Source: Halanaerobium saccharolyticum subsp. saccharolyticum DSM 6643
Lineage (GTDB): Bacteria; Bacillota; Halanaerobiia; Halanaerobiales; Halanaerobiaceae
Assembly: GCF_000350165.1 (NCBI RefSeq)
Contig: NZ_CAUI01000023.1
Span: 62,001-126,000, forward strand
Length of the DNA: 64,000 bases
Reading direction: 5' to 3'
The translations under genes were made by a program, and so were the position numbers. Position 1 is the first letter of the stretch. Each line of letters begins with the position of its first letter. Under the pieces are notes generated by a model. The model saw only the letters and a program-made list of their open reading frames with translations. It was not told the DNA's origin and did not search any database. Positions 18,410 through 28,107 of this stretch are shown one piece after another.

Positions 18410-18564
18410 TCTATCACTTCCCACCCATATTATAAATTTCAATTTATTATTATTAAAATATTTTTTCACAAATTTAACTTAACTAATCATCTTAATCCCG
18501 GGTAAATCACTTACATTTTATCATAAATACTTAAAATTGCAAAGAGCAAACCTGAGTGTTTTAC

Positions 18565-18592
18565 TTGCATTTTTATTTCTATGTGCTATAAT
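18565..18592 (+). promoter_or_regulatory. Predicted promoter of the NDH-2/DoxX gene
   Basis: TTGCAT (18565-18570), a 16-base spacer and TATAAT (18587-18592), 130 bases before the start codon. The 18410-18722 gap between divergent genes holds little else. Confidence 0.55.
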
Positions 18593-18722
18593 TATAGTGT
18601 GAAAAAAATAACTCATAACTTTGTTTTATAAAATATCAAAAATTATATATTTAATTTTAATAAAATTGTTTATGACAGAATAAATATATAAAATGAAGAT
18701 GAATATTTAAGGAGGTAAAAAA

Positions 18723-20501
18723 ATGAGTAATAATATTATTATACTTGGAGCAGGATATGGGGGAGTAACTGCTGCCCAAACTCTCCACAAAAAATTAAAA
18801 AAATACCCTGACTCTACAATTACCCTCATTGACAAGAATTCCTATCATACCCTTTTAACAGAATTACATGAGGTAGCAGGTAATAGGATTGAAGAAGATG
18901 CACTTAAAGTTGATTTAGAAAGAATTTTTTCTTCAACAAGGGTTAATATAGTTCAGGATAAAATTAATGATATCGATTTTGAAAATCAGATTTTAAGTTC
19001 TGCGGATCATCAATATACCTATGATTATTTAATTATGGGGGCCGGCAGCAAGCCGAGTCACTGCGGAGTTGAAAATGTAAATGAACACGCCTTTACATTA
19101 TGGTCTATGGATGATTCAATGAATATTAAAAAACACATTGAAAATTGTATGCAGGAAGCAAGAATGACTGATGATCCAGTTAAAAGAAAGGAACTTCTTT
19201 CATTTGCAGTTGCTGGGGGAGGTTTTACCGGAGTTGAAATGGTTGGTGAATTAATTGATTGGCTTGATGATTTTAGTAAAAAATATAATATATCTCGCGA
19301 TGAAATAGAAATTTATAACTTCGAAGGTCTTGATAAAATACTTCCGTCTCTCAGTGATGAAATGGTCGACAAGGCAATGAATTACATGAGAGATAATGGA
19401 GTCAATGTTAAAACCGGTGAATTTGTTGATCGATTAGAAGAAAACAAATTAATTTTAAATGATGGCAAGGAAATCAAAGCCGGTACCATTATCTGGACTT
19501 GTGGTGTACAGGCAGCTGATTTTGCTGCAAACTCTGGCTTAGCTACTGATCGTGCAAATAGAATTAAAGTCAATAAATATCTGCAAACCGAAGATTATTC
19601 CAATGTATATGCTATAGGTGATAATGCAGCAGCTCCCTGGAAAGATGATCAGATATTACCTGCATTAGTAGAATCAGCTCAACAGACAGGTGAATGTGCT
19701 GCTGAAAATATTGTAGCCGAAATCAAAGGCGGTTCCAAAAAAGAGCTCGATCCAAATTTACATGGTGTAATGGTTTCAGTTGGAAGCCGTTATGCTGTAG
19801 CTGAAGTAATGGGCTTATCTTTGTCTGGAATTCCAGCTATGTTTATGAAACACTCAGTCAATATGTTCTATCGTTTTGAAATAGGTGGTATTAAAGAAAC
19901 ATACAGTCTGATTACTGAATATATGAAAGAGCAGGCATCTCACAAAGGATTATTAGCACAGTTATTTGGCTTTGTCAGTGAGACATCAAGGTCACTCTGG
20001 TTAGTTCTCTTACGTGTTTTTGTTGGAATTATGTGGCTTTATGAAGGTTATACTAAAGTGAGAGATGGCTGGTTATGGAGTGGAGATTATTTGGTTTCTG
20101 GAGCTTCTGCCTCACCGATTGGTGACTATGCTGTAGGCTGGTATGTCTGGTTAAATGAGGCAATAATCTTTAAGTACCCTCTATTCTTCCAGATTGTAGT
20201 AACACTAAGTATGATTGGAATTGGCATTTCCTTAATCTTTGGTTTATTTGCAACACTTGGTGCCTTAGGTTCAGCTGGATTTTCAGTTAACTTTTTACTG
20301 GCAGGTCAGTATGCCCACTGGTCCAGTGACTGGCCCGGACACTTTAGTCCTTTATTCTGGTTCTTATTTGGCTCTATTGCTTTAATTGGCTCGGGACGTT
20401 CCTTCGGACTTGACTACTATGTTCTACCCTGGCTTAAAAGTAAAATCTGGAGCAGACCGAAAAATAAAGATCAGGATCTAAGAAAAGTAATTAAAAAATA
20501 G
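18723..20501 (+). CDS. Type II NADH dehydrogenase fused to a DoxX-like membrane domain
   Basis: The first ~400 residues are an FAD-dependent pyridine nucleotide-disulfide oxidoreductase of the NDH-2 type: FAD-binding GAGYGGVTAAQTL at 8, NADH-binding AVAGGGFTGVEMVGEL near 163, and AIGDNAAAPW near 300. The last ~180 residues have about four membrane segments of DoxX type (LRVFVGIMWLYEGYTKVRDGW, FQIVVTLSMIGIGISLIFGL, FGSIALIGSGRSFGLDYY). NDH-2 passes electrons from NADH to a quinone without pumping ions. The fusion anchors it in the membrane and may form a quinone or sulfur-species module. GGAGGTAAAAAA precedes the ATG. Length 592 against about 400 for plain NDH-2. Confidence 0.9.
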   Translation: MSNNIIILGAGYGGVTAAQTLHKKLKKYPDSTITLIDKNSYHTLLTELHEVAGNRIEEDALKVDLERIFSSTRVNIVQDKINDIDFENQILSSADHQYTYDYLIMGAGSKPSHCGVENVNEHAFTLWSMDDSMNIKKHIENCMQEARMTDDPVKRKELLSFAVAGGGFTGVEMVGELIDWLDDFSKKYNISRDEIEIYNFEGLDKILPSLSDEMVDKAMNYMRDNGVNVKTGEFVDRLEENKLILNDGKEIKAGTIIWTCGVQAADFAANSGLATDRANRIKVNKYLQTEDYSNVYAIGDNAAAPWKDDQILPALVESAQQTGECAAENIVAEIKGGSKKELDPNLHGVMVSVGSRYAVAEVMGLSLSGIPAMFMKHSVNMFYRFEIGGIKETYSLITEYMKEQASHKGLLAQLFGFVSETSRSLWLVLLRVFVGIMWLYEGYTKVRDGWLWSGDYLVSGASASPIGDYAVGWYVWLNEAIIFKYPLFFQIVVTLSMIGIGISLIFGLFATLGALGSAGFSVNFLLAGQYAHWSSDWPGHFSPLFWFLFGSIALIGSGRSFGLDYYVLPWLKSKIWSRPKNKDQDLRKVIKK

Positions 20502-20543
20502 ACTATAGATTAAATGATTCTTAATTTCAAAAGTTAATATGAA

Positions 20544-20577
20544 AAAAGCAGGAGGTAAATTAAACCTCCTGCTTTTA
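20544..20577. terminator. Bidirectional terminator
   Basis: AAAAGCAGGAGGT and ACCTCCTGCTTTT are perfect arms around AAATTAA, with T or A runs on both sides. It lies between the convergent NDH-2 and methyltransferase genes. Confidence 0.9.
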
Positions 20578-20629
20578 TAATTTAAGTGTTTTTTTTATTC
20601 TTCAGCTGCAAAAGTTCTTTTAAGAAATA

Positions 20630-21556
20630 CTAAAATAAATATTTTAAACTAACTAAAAGATGATCTATTCTGTTTTTTGCATCAAAATATAATTTCTTAA
20701 GCTGCCCTTCATTATTCTGCAGCCTTTTTTTATTTAAGCTAGCAGTAAAGTAAAGTCGATCAGAATTATTCTTGCCCTTAGCAAAGCTGAAGGCGTTATA
20801 AACATCTACCGCCTTAAAACCACTATTTTTTAGCAGTCTTAAAATGGTCTGAATCTTATACCCACGCTCACTGTGAATCTCTTCAAAACAGGGAAGCTCA
20901 TCATTATTCGGACAAATCTTTAATTTAACCTGCCATAAATTTTCTTTCTCATTTACAATGTCTTCCCAAAAACATTCATAGCTATCTCCCTCAATAACAA
21001 ATGATTTTTCTTCAATTGTCCTAATTCGACCAAGAGAATTCATATCAAAAATAAAAAGTCCATCTTTAGTTAAAGATGATGCCGCACTCTCAAAGCAACT
21101 CTGCAGTTGATCTATGTCAGTCAAATAATTAAAACTATCAAAAAAAGATACTATTAAATCAAATTTATTTTCAAAATAAAAATCTGTCATATTTTGAGCT
21201 GTAAAATCAATTGTGAGTTTTCTCTGCTCATTCTGCAAAAAATAACTCATAGTATTTTTTTGAAAAGAAAAATCATTTAAATCCTGATTATTCTGTAGTT
21301 TAAGTTCTAATTTTTCTGCTGCTCTTGAAATCATCGCTGATGACAAATCAAGCGCGGTAATCCTATTTAGAGACTGCAGCTCAATTAGTTTTAATGTCAT
21401 ATTAGAAGTTCCCGAAGCAAGTTCTAAGACTGACTCTGGTTGATGATTATAAAATTTTAGAATATCATTTAAATACCTGAACCAGTATTGATAAGGAACA
21501 TTTTTCATTACATCATCATAGATTTCAGCAAAATAGGTGGTATAGCTGTGTTCCAT
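20630..21556 (-). CDS. Class I SAM-dependent methyltransferase, substrate unknown
   Basis: A 308-residue cytosolic methyltransferase. SAM-binding motif I VLELASGTSNMTLKL is near residue 42, the acidic end of strand 2 in ITALDLSSAM near 70, and motif IV-like FDLIVSFFDSFNYL near 128. A strand-rich C-terminal insert (SYECFWEDIVNEKENLWQV) resembles small-molecule methyltransferases of the type-11/type-25 groups. TAGGAG precedes the ATG, and that site lies inside the frameshifted 3' end of engB, only two bases after its extended stop. It is the last gene of lon-engB-methyltransferase. Confidence 0.8.
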   Translation of the reverse strand: MEHSYTTYFAEIYDDVMKNVPYQYWFRYLNDILKFYNHQPESVLELASGTSNMTLKLIELQSLNRITALDLSSAMISRAAEKLELKLQNNQDLNDFSFQKNTMSYFLQNEQRKLTIDFTAQNMTDFYFENKFDLIVSFFDSFNYLTDIDQLQSCFESAASSLTKDGLFIFDMNSLGRIRTIEEKSFVIEGDSYECFWEDIVNEKENLWQVKLKICPNNDELPCFEEIHSERGYKIQTILRLLKNSGFKAVDVYNAFSFAKGKNNSDRLYFTASLNKKRLQNNEGQLKKLYFDAKNRIDHLLVSLKYLF

Positions 21557-21558
21557 TT

Positions 21559-22160
21559 TTAGCTCCTATCTTTTGACAACTGCATTAAAAAATCTAAATA
21601 TTGATAAACTTCTTTACTTCCATCTCCATTCTGAGCAGAAAAGAAAGTAAAATTATCTTCTTCTGTTAAATTTAACTCTTTATAGATTAGTTTTTTTGTT
21701 TAGCTTTCTTATTATTTGAAATTTTATCTACTTTAGTAGCAACAATTAAATAACTTAAGCCACTTGCCTGCAGCCATTCAACCATCATTTTATCGTCTTT
21801 AGTAGGCTTATGACGAGAGTCAATTATTTGTACTACTCCAATTAAATTTTCCCGATAATTTAAGTAAGTATCAATTAACTCCGCCCAGTCATCTTTTACT
21901 TTTTGAGGCACGTTGGCAAAACCATAGCCTGGTAAATCAACTAAATAAAATTTATCATCCACATTAAAATAATTCAAACATTGGGTTCTACCAGGAGTAT
22001 TACTGGTTCGGGCTAATTTTTTTTGTCTGGTTAACCTATTGATCAAAGATGATTTTCCGACATTTGAACGACCACTAAAGGCTACCTCAGGCTGCTGCAG
22101 CCTGGGGCAGTCTTCATATTTATATACACTTTTATAAAATTCAGCATTAGTGATCTGCAT
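21559..22160 (-). CDS. engB: Ribosome-biogenesis GTPase EngB (YsxC), in-frame reading needs a -1 shift
   Basis: Essential GTPase for 50S subunit maturation. The zero frame encodes G1 GRSNVGKSS near 28, NTPGRTQ, G3 DLPGYG and G4 TKVDK, then stops at TAA (21687-21689) after QKN. A -1 shift at the heptamer A AAA AAC (21690-21696) continues with LIYKELNLTEEDNFTFFSAQ, the missing C-terminus with its G5-like SAQ, ending at 21559. The joined product is about 200 residues, the family norm. The ATG at 22160 follows GAGGATGA and overlaps lon by 14 bases. One missing A from sequencing or mutation would look the same; an essential gene argues against a true null. Confidence 0.85.
21687..21697 (-). other. 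Slippery A7-C run with zero-frame stop in engB
   Basis: The minus strand reads CAA AAA AAC TAA in the zero frame. The A AAA AAC heptamer fits the X XXY YYZ pattern for -1 slippage, and a run of seven A also allows polymerase slippage. No clear upstream Shine-Dalgarno-like stimulator is seen; downstream only a GTTAAATTTAAC palindrome is found (21665-21676). Confidence 0.6.
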
Positions 22161-24498
22161 GATTCTCATCCTCTAGTAGTAAAATATCCATTACTTGATC
22201 CATATGAGAAACAAATGTAACATCTAAATCTCTAGTAATTTCTTTTTCTATTTCTTTAAAATTATTCTCATTTTTTTTCGGTAGAATAAATTTATTTATT
22301 CCTGCTCTACGACCAGCAAGAATTTTTGTTTTTAAACCACCAATAGGAAGTACTCTTCCTCTTAATGAAATTTCCCCAGTCATTGCATAATCCCCACTAA
22401 CTTTGCGGCCTGTTAAAGCTGAAGCTAAGGCAATTGCAATTGTAATACCAGCTGAAGGGCCATCTTTTGGGACTGCTCCCTGAGGTACATGAATATGAAT
22501 ATCGAATTTTTTATAAAAGCCATCACTTAAATTTAATTCATTCTGTTTTGAACGAACATAACTTAAAGCTGCTTGAGCCGACTCTTTCATTACATCACCT
22601 AAAGAACCAGTTAAAGTCAGTTCACCTTTTCCTGGTACTACTGCAACCTCAATATCTAAGATATCTCCACCTGCCTGATTATAAGCAAGACCAGTTGCAA
22701 CTCCTATTCTATCTTCAAGATTACTTTTTTGATGTTCATAATCAGCTAGTCCCAAATATTTCTCAACACTATTAACCGCAACCAGAGCTTTCTTATCTCT
22801 TCCTTCCACAAACTCTTTAGCTATCTTTCTTGTAATAGCAGCTAATTTTCGTTCTAGATTTCTAACTCCTGCTTCTCTAGTGTATTCTCTGATAACTTTT
22901 AAAATAGCATTAGAAGAAATATTAATTTTTTCTGCTTCAAGGCCATGATCTTTATATATTTTGGGAAGCAGATGCCTTTCTGCAATTTTAAGTTTTTCAT
23001 CTTCTGTATAACCAGGAATCTCAATTAATTCCATTCTATCTAAAAGCGGAGCTGGAATTGTATGAGCAACATTTGCAGTTGTTACAAATAGAACCTGAGA
23101 AAGATCAAATGGTACTTCCAGATAATGATCACCAAATTCTTTGTTTTGCTCTGGATCTAAAACTTCAAGTAGAGCTGAAGCAGGATCACCTCTGAAATCA
23201 GAACTCATCTTATCAACCTCATCTAATAAAAAGACGGGGTTTTTGCTGCCTGCATCACGCATAGCATTTATAATTCTACCAGGACGAGAACCGATATAAG
23301 TTCTTCTATGTCCTCTAATTTCTGCCTCATCTCTAACTCCACCTAGAGAAAGACGGACAAAATCTCTGTCTAGTGCTCGAGCAATTGAACGGCCAAGAGA
23401 TGTTTTACCTACACCAGGAGCTCCTACAAGACATAAAATAGGACTCTTTTTTGCTGGAGCCATTTTTCTAACAGCAAGATATTCTAAAATTCTTTCTTTA
23501 ACATCTTTAAGCCCATAATGATCTGCTTCTAAAATTTCTTCAGAATTTTTAATATCTATTTCGTCTTCCTTAACTTTATTCCAAGGTAGATCTAAAATAC
23601 AATCCAAATAATTGCGGATAACTGTAGCTTCAGGCGACATATTTGGTGTGCGATCTAACTTTTCTATTTCTTCTTCTACCTTTTCTTCCACATTATCAGG
23701 TAGTTCTGCTTTTTCAAGTTGTTCGAAATACTCTGCTATCTCATCAGTAGAACTTTTATCTTCATCTAATTCATCTTGAATAACCTTCATTTTTTCTCTT
23801 AAATAATATTCTTTTTGATTTTTTTCTACTTTTTTCTTAACTCTATTATTAATATCCTGCTCAATCTTTAAAACTTCAATCTCATCCTGAAGCAGGCTTA
23901 ACATTTTTTCTAAACGTTCAACAATATCAGTTGCTTCTAATAATTCCTGCAGCTGTGGGTATTTCAATTCTACCTGTGAAGAAATAACATCTGCTAAACG
24001 TCCAGGTTCTTCAATATTGCTGGCTGACATAATAGTCTCAGCCGGTAAGTTTCGATTATATTTAATATACTCTTCAAATTCTTTAATTACTGTTCTCATT
24101 AAAGCCTTTATATCTTTGCTAACTTCTATTTTTTCTTCTGGACGGCTTTGTACTTCAGCCAGAAAGTATTCTTCTGTATCAATATATTCAATAACTTCAG
24201 CTCTTTCTATTCCTTCTACAACAACTTTAATCATTCCATTGGGAAGTTTAACAAGCTGTTTCACTTCCGCAATTGTTCCGAATTGATAAATATCATCTAA
24301 TTCAGGCTCTTCAATTGTTTCATCTTTTTGAGCAGCTATTATTATTTTCTTTTCTTCCATCATTGCTTCCTCTAAAGCGGCTATAGATTTATCTCTACCT
24401 ACCAGAAGAGGAATTACCATATGGGGAAAAACAATTACACCACGAGAAGCTAGTAAAGGCAGTTCCATTACTTCTTTAATTTCATTATTATCGACCAT
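22147..24498 (-). CDS. lon: ATP-dependent protease Lon
   Basis: Cytosolic AAA+ serine protease that degrades misfolded and regulatory proteins. The 783 residues comprise the LON substrate-binding domain (LPLLASRGVIVFPHMVIPLLVGR at the N-terminus), a coiled-coil region, an AAA+ module with Walker A GAPGVGKTS near 358 and Walker B PVFLLDEVDKM, and the protease domain with catalytic Ser in DGPSAGITIA near 680 and the Lys downstream. The start follows GAGGTGAATTCTA. It precedes engB, as in Bacillus, and lies 210 bases downstream of clpX with a terminator between them. Confidence 0.97.
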   Translation of the reverse strand: MVDNNEIKEVMELPLLASRGVIVFPHMVIPLLVGRDKSIAALEEAMMEEKKIIIAAQKDETIEEPELDDIYQFGTIAEVKQLVKLPNGMIKVVVEGIERAEVIEYIDTEEYFLAEVQSRPEEKIEVSKDIKALMRTVIKEFEEYIKYNRNLPAETIMSASNIEEPGRLADVISSQVELKYPQLQELLEATDIVERLEKMLSLLQDEIEVLKIEQDINNRVKKKVEKNQKEYYLREKMKVIQDELDEDKSSTDEIAEYFEQLEKAELPDNVEEKVEEEIEKLDRTPNMSPEATVIRNYLDCILDLPWNKVKEDEIDIKNSEEILEADHYGLKDVKERILEYLAVRKMAPAKKSPILCLVGAPGVGKTSLGRSIARALDRDFVRLSLGGVRDEAEIRGHRRTYIGSRPGRIINAMRDAGSKNPVFLLDEVDKMSSDFRGDPASALLEVLDPEQNKEFGDHYLEVPFDLSQVLFVTTANVAHTIPAPLLDRMELIEIPGYTEDEKLKIAERHLLPKIYKDHGLEAEKINISSNAILKVIREYTREAGVRNLERKLAAITRKIAKEFVEGRDKKALVAVNSVEKYLGLADYEHQKSNLEDRIGVATGLAYNQAGGDILDIEVAVVPGKGELTLTGSLGDVMKESAQAALSYVRSKQNELNLSDGFYKKFDIHIHVPQGAVPKDGPSAGITIAIALASALTGRKVSGDYAMTGEISLRGRVLPIGGLKTKILAGRRAGINKFILPKKNENNFKEIEKEITRDLDVTFVSHMDQVMDILLLEDENHADH

Positions 24499-24599
24499 TA
24501 GAATTCACCTCAATCTATTATATTTAAGTACTTTAAATACTTATAATTAATTCTACTTGTATATTTCGGGATAACTAAAATTTAACCTCCAATTTTATT

Positions 24600-24652
24600 C
24601 AAAAAAACGAAAGAGATAATACCACTCACTCATTAGGAGTAATATTATCTCT
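24600..24652 (-). terminator. Terminator between clpX and lon
   Basis: On the minus strand AGAGATAATA and TATTATCTCT form a long stem around a 21-base loop, then TTCGTTTTTTTG. It implies that lon has its own promoter. Confidence 0.8.
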
Positions 24653-24706
24653 AAATCTAATACAGCTTAATTAAAATTAAACAGTTAAATTTTTAACTTT
24701 TGGCTG

Positions 24707-25978
24707 TTAGGCGCTTTCTTCCTCTTCTAGATGTTTTTCATCAATCTCTAGAATTGGATCAGCATTTTCTTCTATAACTTCCTTAGTAATAATACACTTT
24801 CTAATTTCAGGTCTTGATGGTAAATCATACATTATATCTAAAACAGTATTTTCAACAACTGATCTTAAACCTCGAGCACCAGTATCACGCTCTAAAGCTT
24901 TAGTCGCTATTGCCTTTAATGCTTCATCAGTAAATTCTAGCTCAATATCATCCATTGCAAAGAATTTTTCATACTGTTTAATTAAAGCATTTCTGGGTTC
25001 CTTCATAATCCGAACCATATCTTCTTCCTCAAGTTGATCTAAAGTAACCTGAACTGGCATTCTACCAATAAATTCAGGAATTAAACCATAGTGTAATAAG
25101 TCTTGAGGTTGAATATGCTTTAGAGTATCTCCAATGTTTTTATTATCCTCTTTAGTTTTGATATCAGCACCAAAACCCATTACTTTTTCGCTGATACGGG
25201 AGTCAATCAATTTCTCCAGACCATCAAAAGCTCCGCCAGCAATAAAGAGAATATTTGTTGTATCTATTTGAATAAATTCTTGATGAGGGTGTTTACGTCC
25301 ACCCTGTGGTGGGACACTGGCAACAGTACCTTCTATAATTTTAAGAAGTGCCTGCTGTACTCCCTCTCCAGAAACATCTCTAGTAATAGATGTGTTTTCT
25401 GATTTGCGTGCAATTTTATCGATTTCATCAACATAGATAATACCCTTTTCTGCCTTTTCTACATCATAATCAGCAGCCTGAATTAACTTCAATAAAATAT
25501 TTTCTACATCTTCACCTACATATCCGGCTTCCGTCAAAGAAGTAGCATCAGTTATTGCGATCGGTACATCTATAATTTTAGCCAGAGTTTGAGCCATTAA
25601 CGTTTTACCACAGCCTGTTGGTCCAACCATCATAATATTACTTTTTTGTAATTCAACATCATCAATCATCATATTTGAATTAACTCTTTTATAATGATTA
25701 TATACAGCTACAGATAAAGATTTTTTTGCTCTATCTTGACCAATTACATATTGATCTAGATATCCTTTAATTTCTTTTGGTTTTGGAACACTCTCAAATT
25801 CAAGTTCCAATTCCTCATCTAATTCTTCTTCTACAATTTCATTACAGAGTTCTATACATTCATCACAAATATAGACTCCTGGACCAGCTACTAATTTTTT
25901 CACCTGATCCTGGCTTTTACCACAAAAGGAACATTTAAGTTCCCCATCTTCGTGATCGTGATCGCCAAATTTGAACAT
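24707..25978 (-). CDS. clpX: ClpX, ATPase subunit of the ClpXP protease
   Basis: Unfoldase that feeds tagged proteins, including tmRNA-tagged ones, to ClpP. The N-terminal zinc domain (CSFCG near 16, CDECIELC near 38) is followed by Walker A GPTGCGKT near 117, Walker [12 protein letters not shown] near 180, the pore loop GYVGEDVE, and sensor-2 [12 protein letters not shown] near 370. The 423 residues and acidic C-terminus are normal. AGAGGTGATATA precedes the ATG. It follows clpP by 21 bases. Confidence 0.97.
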   Translation of the reverse strand: MFKFGDHDHEDGELKCSFCGKSQDQVKKLVAGPGVYICDECIELCNEIVEEELDEELELEFESVPKPKEIKGYLDQYVIGQDRAKKSLSVAVYNHYKRVNSNMMIDDVELQKSNIMMVGPTGCGKTLMAQTLAKIIDVPIAITDATSLTEAGYVGEDVENILLKLIQAADYDVEKAEKGIIYVDEIDKIARKSENTSITRDVSGEGVQQALLKIIEGTVASVPPQGGRKHPHQEFIQIDTTNILFIAGGAFDGLEKLIDSRISEKVMGFGADIKTKEDNKNIGDTLKHIQPQDLLHYGLIPEFIGRMPVQVTLDQLEEEDMVRIMKEPRNALIKQYEKFFAMDDIELEFTDEALKAIATKALERDTGARGLRSVVENTVLDIMYDLPSRPEIRKCIITKEVIEENADPILEIDEKHLEEEESA

Positions 25979-25999
25979 TATATCACCTCTTGGGCTAAA

Positions 26000-26596
26000 T
26001 TACTTTTCACTTAATTCATTGCGTGTAATTACTTCATCAATTAATCCATAATCTACAGCTTCTTCTGCAGTCATGAAATAGTCTTTCTCTACATCTTGAG
26101 CAATTTTTTCTGGACTTTGACCTGTGTGGTCACTCAGAATATTGTTAAGCAATTCTCTGATTCTCATTAACTCTTTAATATGAATTTCAGCTTCAGTTGC
26201 CTTACCTTGAGCTCCACCAGCTGGCTGGTGAATCATAACTCTTGCATAAGGAAGAGCATAACGCTTACCTTCTGCACCAGCTGCAAGAAGTAGAGCACCT
26301 GCACTTGCTGCCTGTCCCATACCAATTGTAACAACATCAGGTTTGATATACTGCATTGTATCATACATTGCCAAAGCAGCAGTTACTGAACCACCTGGAC
26401 TGTTAATATATAAATAAATATCTTTATCTGGATTATCTGCCTCTAAAAAGAGCAGCTGAGCAATAACAGTATTTGCAACATCATCTGTTACTGGTGAACC
26501 CAAAAATACAATTCTATCTTTTAAAAGTCGGGAATAGATATCATATGATCTTTCCCCACGATTTGTTTGTTCTACGACCATTGGGATTAGACTCAT
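26000..26596 (-). CDS. clpP: ClpP, proteolytic subunit
   Basis: Tetradecameric serine peptidase working with ClpX. The 198 residues carry catalytic Ser98 in [16 protein letters not shown], His123 in [13 protein letters not shown], and an Asp near 172. AAAGGAGG precedes the ATG. The order tig-clpP-clpX-lon is the classic proteostasis block. Confidence 0.97.
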   Translation of the reverse strand: MSLIPMVVEQTNRGERSYDIYSRLLKDRIVFLGSPVTDDVANTVIAQLLFLEADNPDKDIYLYINSPGGSVTAALAMYDTMQYIKPDVVTIGMGQAASAGALLLAAGAEGKRYALPYARVMIHQPAGGAQGKATEAEIHIKELMRIRELLNNILSDHTGQSPEKIAQDVEKDYFMTAEEAVDYGLIDEVITRNELSEK

Positions 26597-26713
26597 TGAT
26601 TAAAACCTCCTTTGATTTATTGCTGCCAAATAGATTAAATTATATCTGGCTCATAACTATTATATATAACTTTATACTGAAAAACAGTTATTGTTTAACA
26701 ATATAATCAAATT

Positions 26714-27994
26714 TTAGTTGTTTTCTATTAAAAATTCAATTGTTTTTTGTCTTCTAATATCTTCTTTTAATTGATCTAACTGTCCCTGCATCTGAAGAAT
26801 AGCTTTAATCTTTTCTGGCTCCTGATCATGCATTTCTGCAATTTCATCAACCTCTTCATCTATTTCTTCTTCACTAACTTCAATATCTTCAATATCAGCT
26901 ATAGCTTCAAGTACAAGTAGTTCTTTAGCTCGATCAGAAGCTGTTTCTCTGTTATCTTCTCTCCAGCTTTCTTCGTCCATACCCATATATCCAAGATAAT
27001 CTTCTACTTCTAAACCTTGTTGTGAGATAGACTGAGATAATCTCTCAAACATTTGATCTAGCTGTTCATCGACTAAAGTATCTGTCATATTCACTTCAGC
27101 ATTTTCGCTTGCTTTTTTAATTAATTTTTCTCTAAAATTATTTTCAACAGAAGTTTCTTTTTGTTCAGCTATTTCTTCTTTTATACTAACTCTCAATTCA
27201 TCCATAGTTTCATAATCACTTGCTTCAACAGCAAAATCATCATTTAACTCTGGTCTCTGCTTAACTTTAATTTCTTTTAGAGTTACCTCAAAAGAGGCAT
27301 CAGCAGCAGCTAAATCTTCTGCTTGATAATCTTCTGGGAATGTTACTTCAACTGTTTTTTCTTCCCCTACCTTCATTCCAATTAGTTGTTCTTCAAAGCC
27401 TGGAATAAAGCTTCCAGATCCAATTTCTAAACTATATTCTTCCGCCGAACCACCTGGAAATTCTTCACCATCAACATAACCAGTGAAATCAATTATTGCA
27501 AAATCACCTTCCTGCAGTTCTTCGCGATCTGCAGTCATTAATTGGCTGTGTTCATCCTGCATTTTTTCTAAGCGCTGAGAAATTTCTTCCTCTTTTACTT
27601 CTGCATCTTCTTTTTCTATACCTAAACCTTTATATTCACCAAGTTCAACTTCAGGTTTAACTTCTACTATTGCAGTAAATGTAGCAGCTTCTCCTTTAGA
27701 TATATGGAAATCCTCAATATCAGGTTGTGCTATAGGCTCAATATCAGCTTCTTCTATAGCTTCACTATATCCCTGTGGAATTAAAATATCTAAAGCATCT
27801 TTGTGCAGAACTTCTTCACCAAATCTCTGCTCAATAATTTTACGTGGTGCTTTCCCTTTTCTAAATCCAGGTATTTCAACGTCTTTAACTACCTGACGAT
27901 ATGCTTGTTCTAGAGCTTCATCCACTCTTTCGCTCTCTATTTCAATTTCCAATTTAACTTTATTACCTTCTAATACTTCTTTCTTTACTTCCAT
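26714..27994 (-). CDS. tig: Trigger factor
   Basis: Ribosome-bound chaperone with peptidyl-prolyl isomerase activity. The 426 residues begin with the ribosome-binding domain containing VEIPGFRKGKAPRKIIEQRFG (the GFRxGKxP signature near 42), then the FKBP domain (EGDFAIIDFTGYVDGEEFPGG near 150) and a helical chaperone domain. It is strongly acidic, fitting a halophile-type proteome. AGTTAGGGGGAATATTA precedes the ATG. It is the first gene of the block, about 115 bases after tRNA-Leu. Confidence 0.96.
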   Translation of the reverse strand: MEVKKEVLEGNKVKLEIEIESERVDEALEQAYRQVVKDVEIPGFRKGKAPRKIIEQRFGEEVLHKDALDILIPQGYSEAIEEADIEPIAQPDIEDFHISKGEAATFTAIVEVKPEVELGEYKGLGIEKEDAEVKEEEISQRLEKMQDEHSQLMTADREELQEGDFAIIDFTGYVDGEEFPGGSAEEYSLEIGSGSFIPGFEEQLIGMKVGEEKTVEVTFPEDYQAEDLAAADASFEVTLKEIKVKQRPELNDDFAVEASDYETMDELRVSIKEEIAEQKETSVENNFREKLIKKASENAEVNMTDTLVDEQLDQMFERLSQSISQQGLEVEDYLGYMGMDEESWREDNRETASDRAKELLVLEAIADIEDIEVSEEEIDEEVDEIAEMHDQEPEKIKAILQMQGQLDQLKEDIRRQKTIEFLIENN

Positions 27995-28056
27995 TAATAT
28001 TCCCCCTAACTTATATTTAGATAAAACTTTTAAAAAACTCTCTATATGTTAATAAT

Positions 28057-28086
28057 CCCCGATCTGGCACCGGGCCAATATCGGGG
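28057..28086. repeat. GC-rich hairpin between tRNA-Leu and tig
   Basis: CCCCGAT (28057-28063) and ATCGGGG (28080-28086) pair, with a further inner GG/CC pairing. The stem stands out in AT-rich sequence. On the minus strand it lies between tRNA-Leu and tig and is followed by ATTATTAACA, not a clear T tract, so a weak terminator or processing element is possible. Confidence 0.5.
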
Positions 28087-28107
28087 GTCAATGACAGAAT
28101 TATTAAA

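Noticed and set aside
22467-24286. Frames opposite lon
   Set aside because: They have no ribosome binding sites and mirror the codon pattern of lon, which is a complete conserved gene.
26690-26704. Palindrome TATTGTTTAACAATA after clpP
   Set aside because: It is short and AT-rich with no T tract, and too weak to assign as a terminator or operator.
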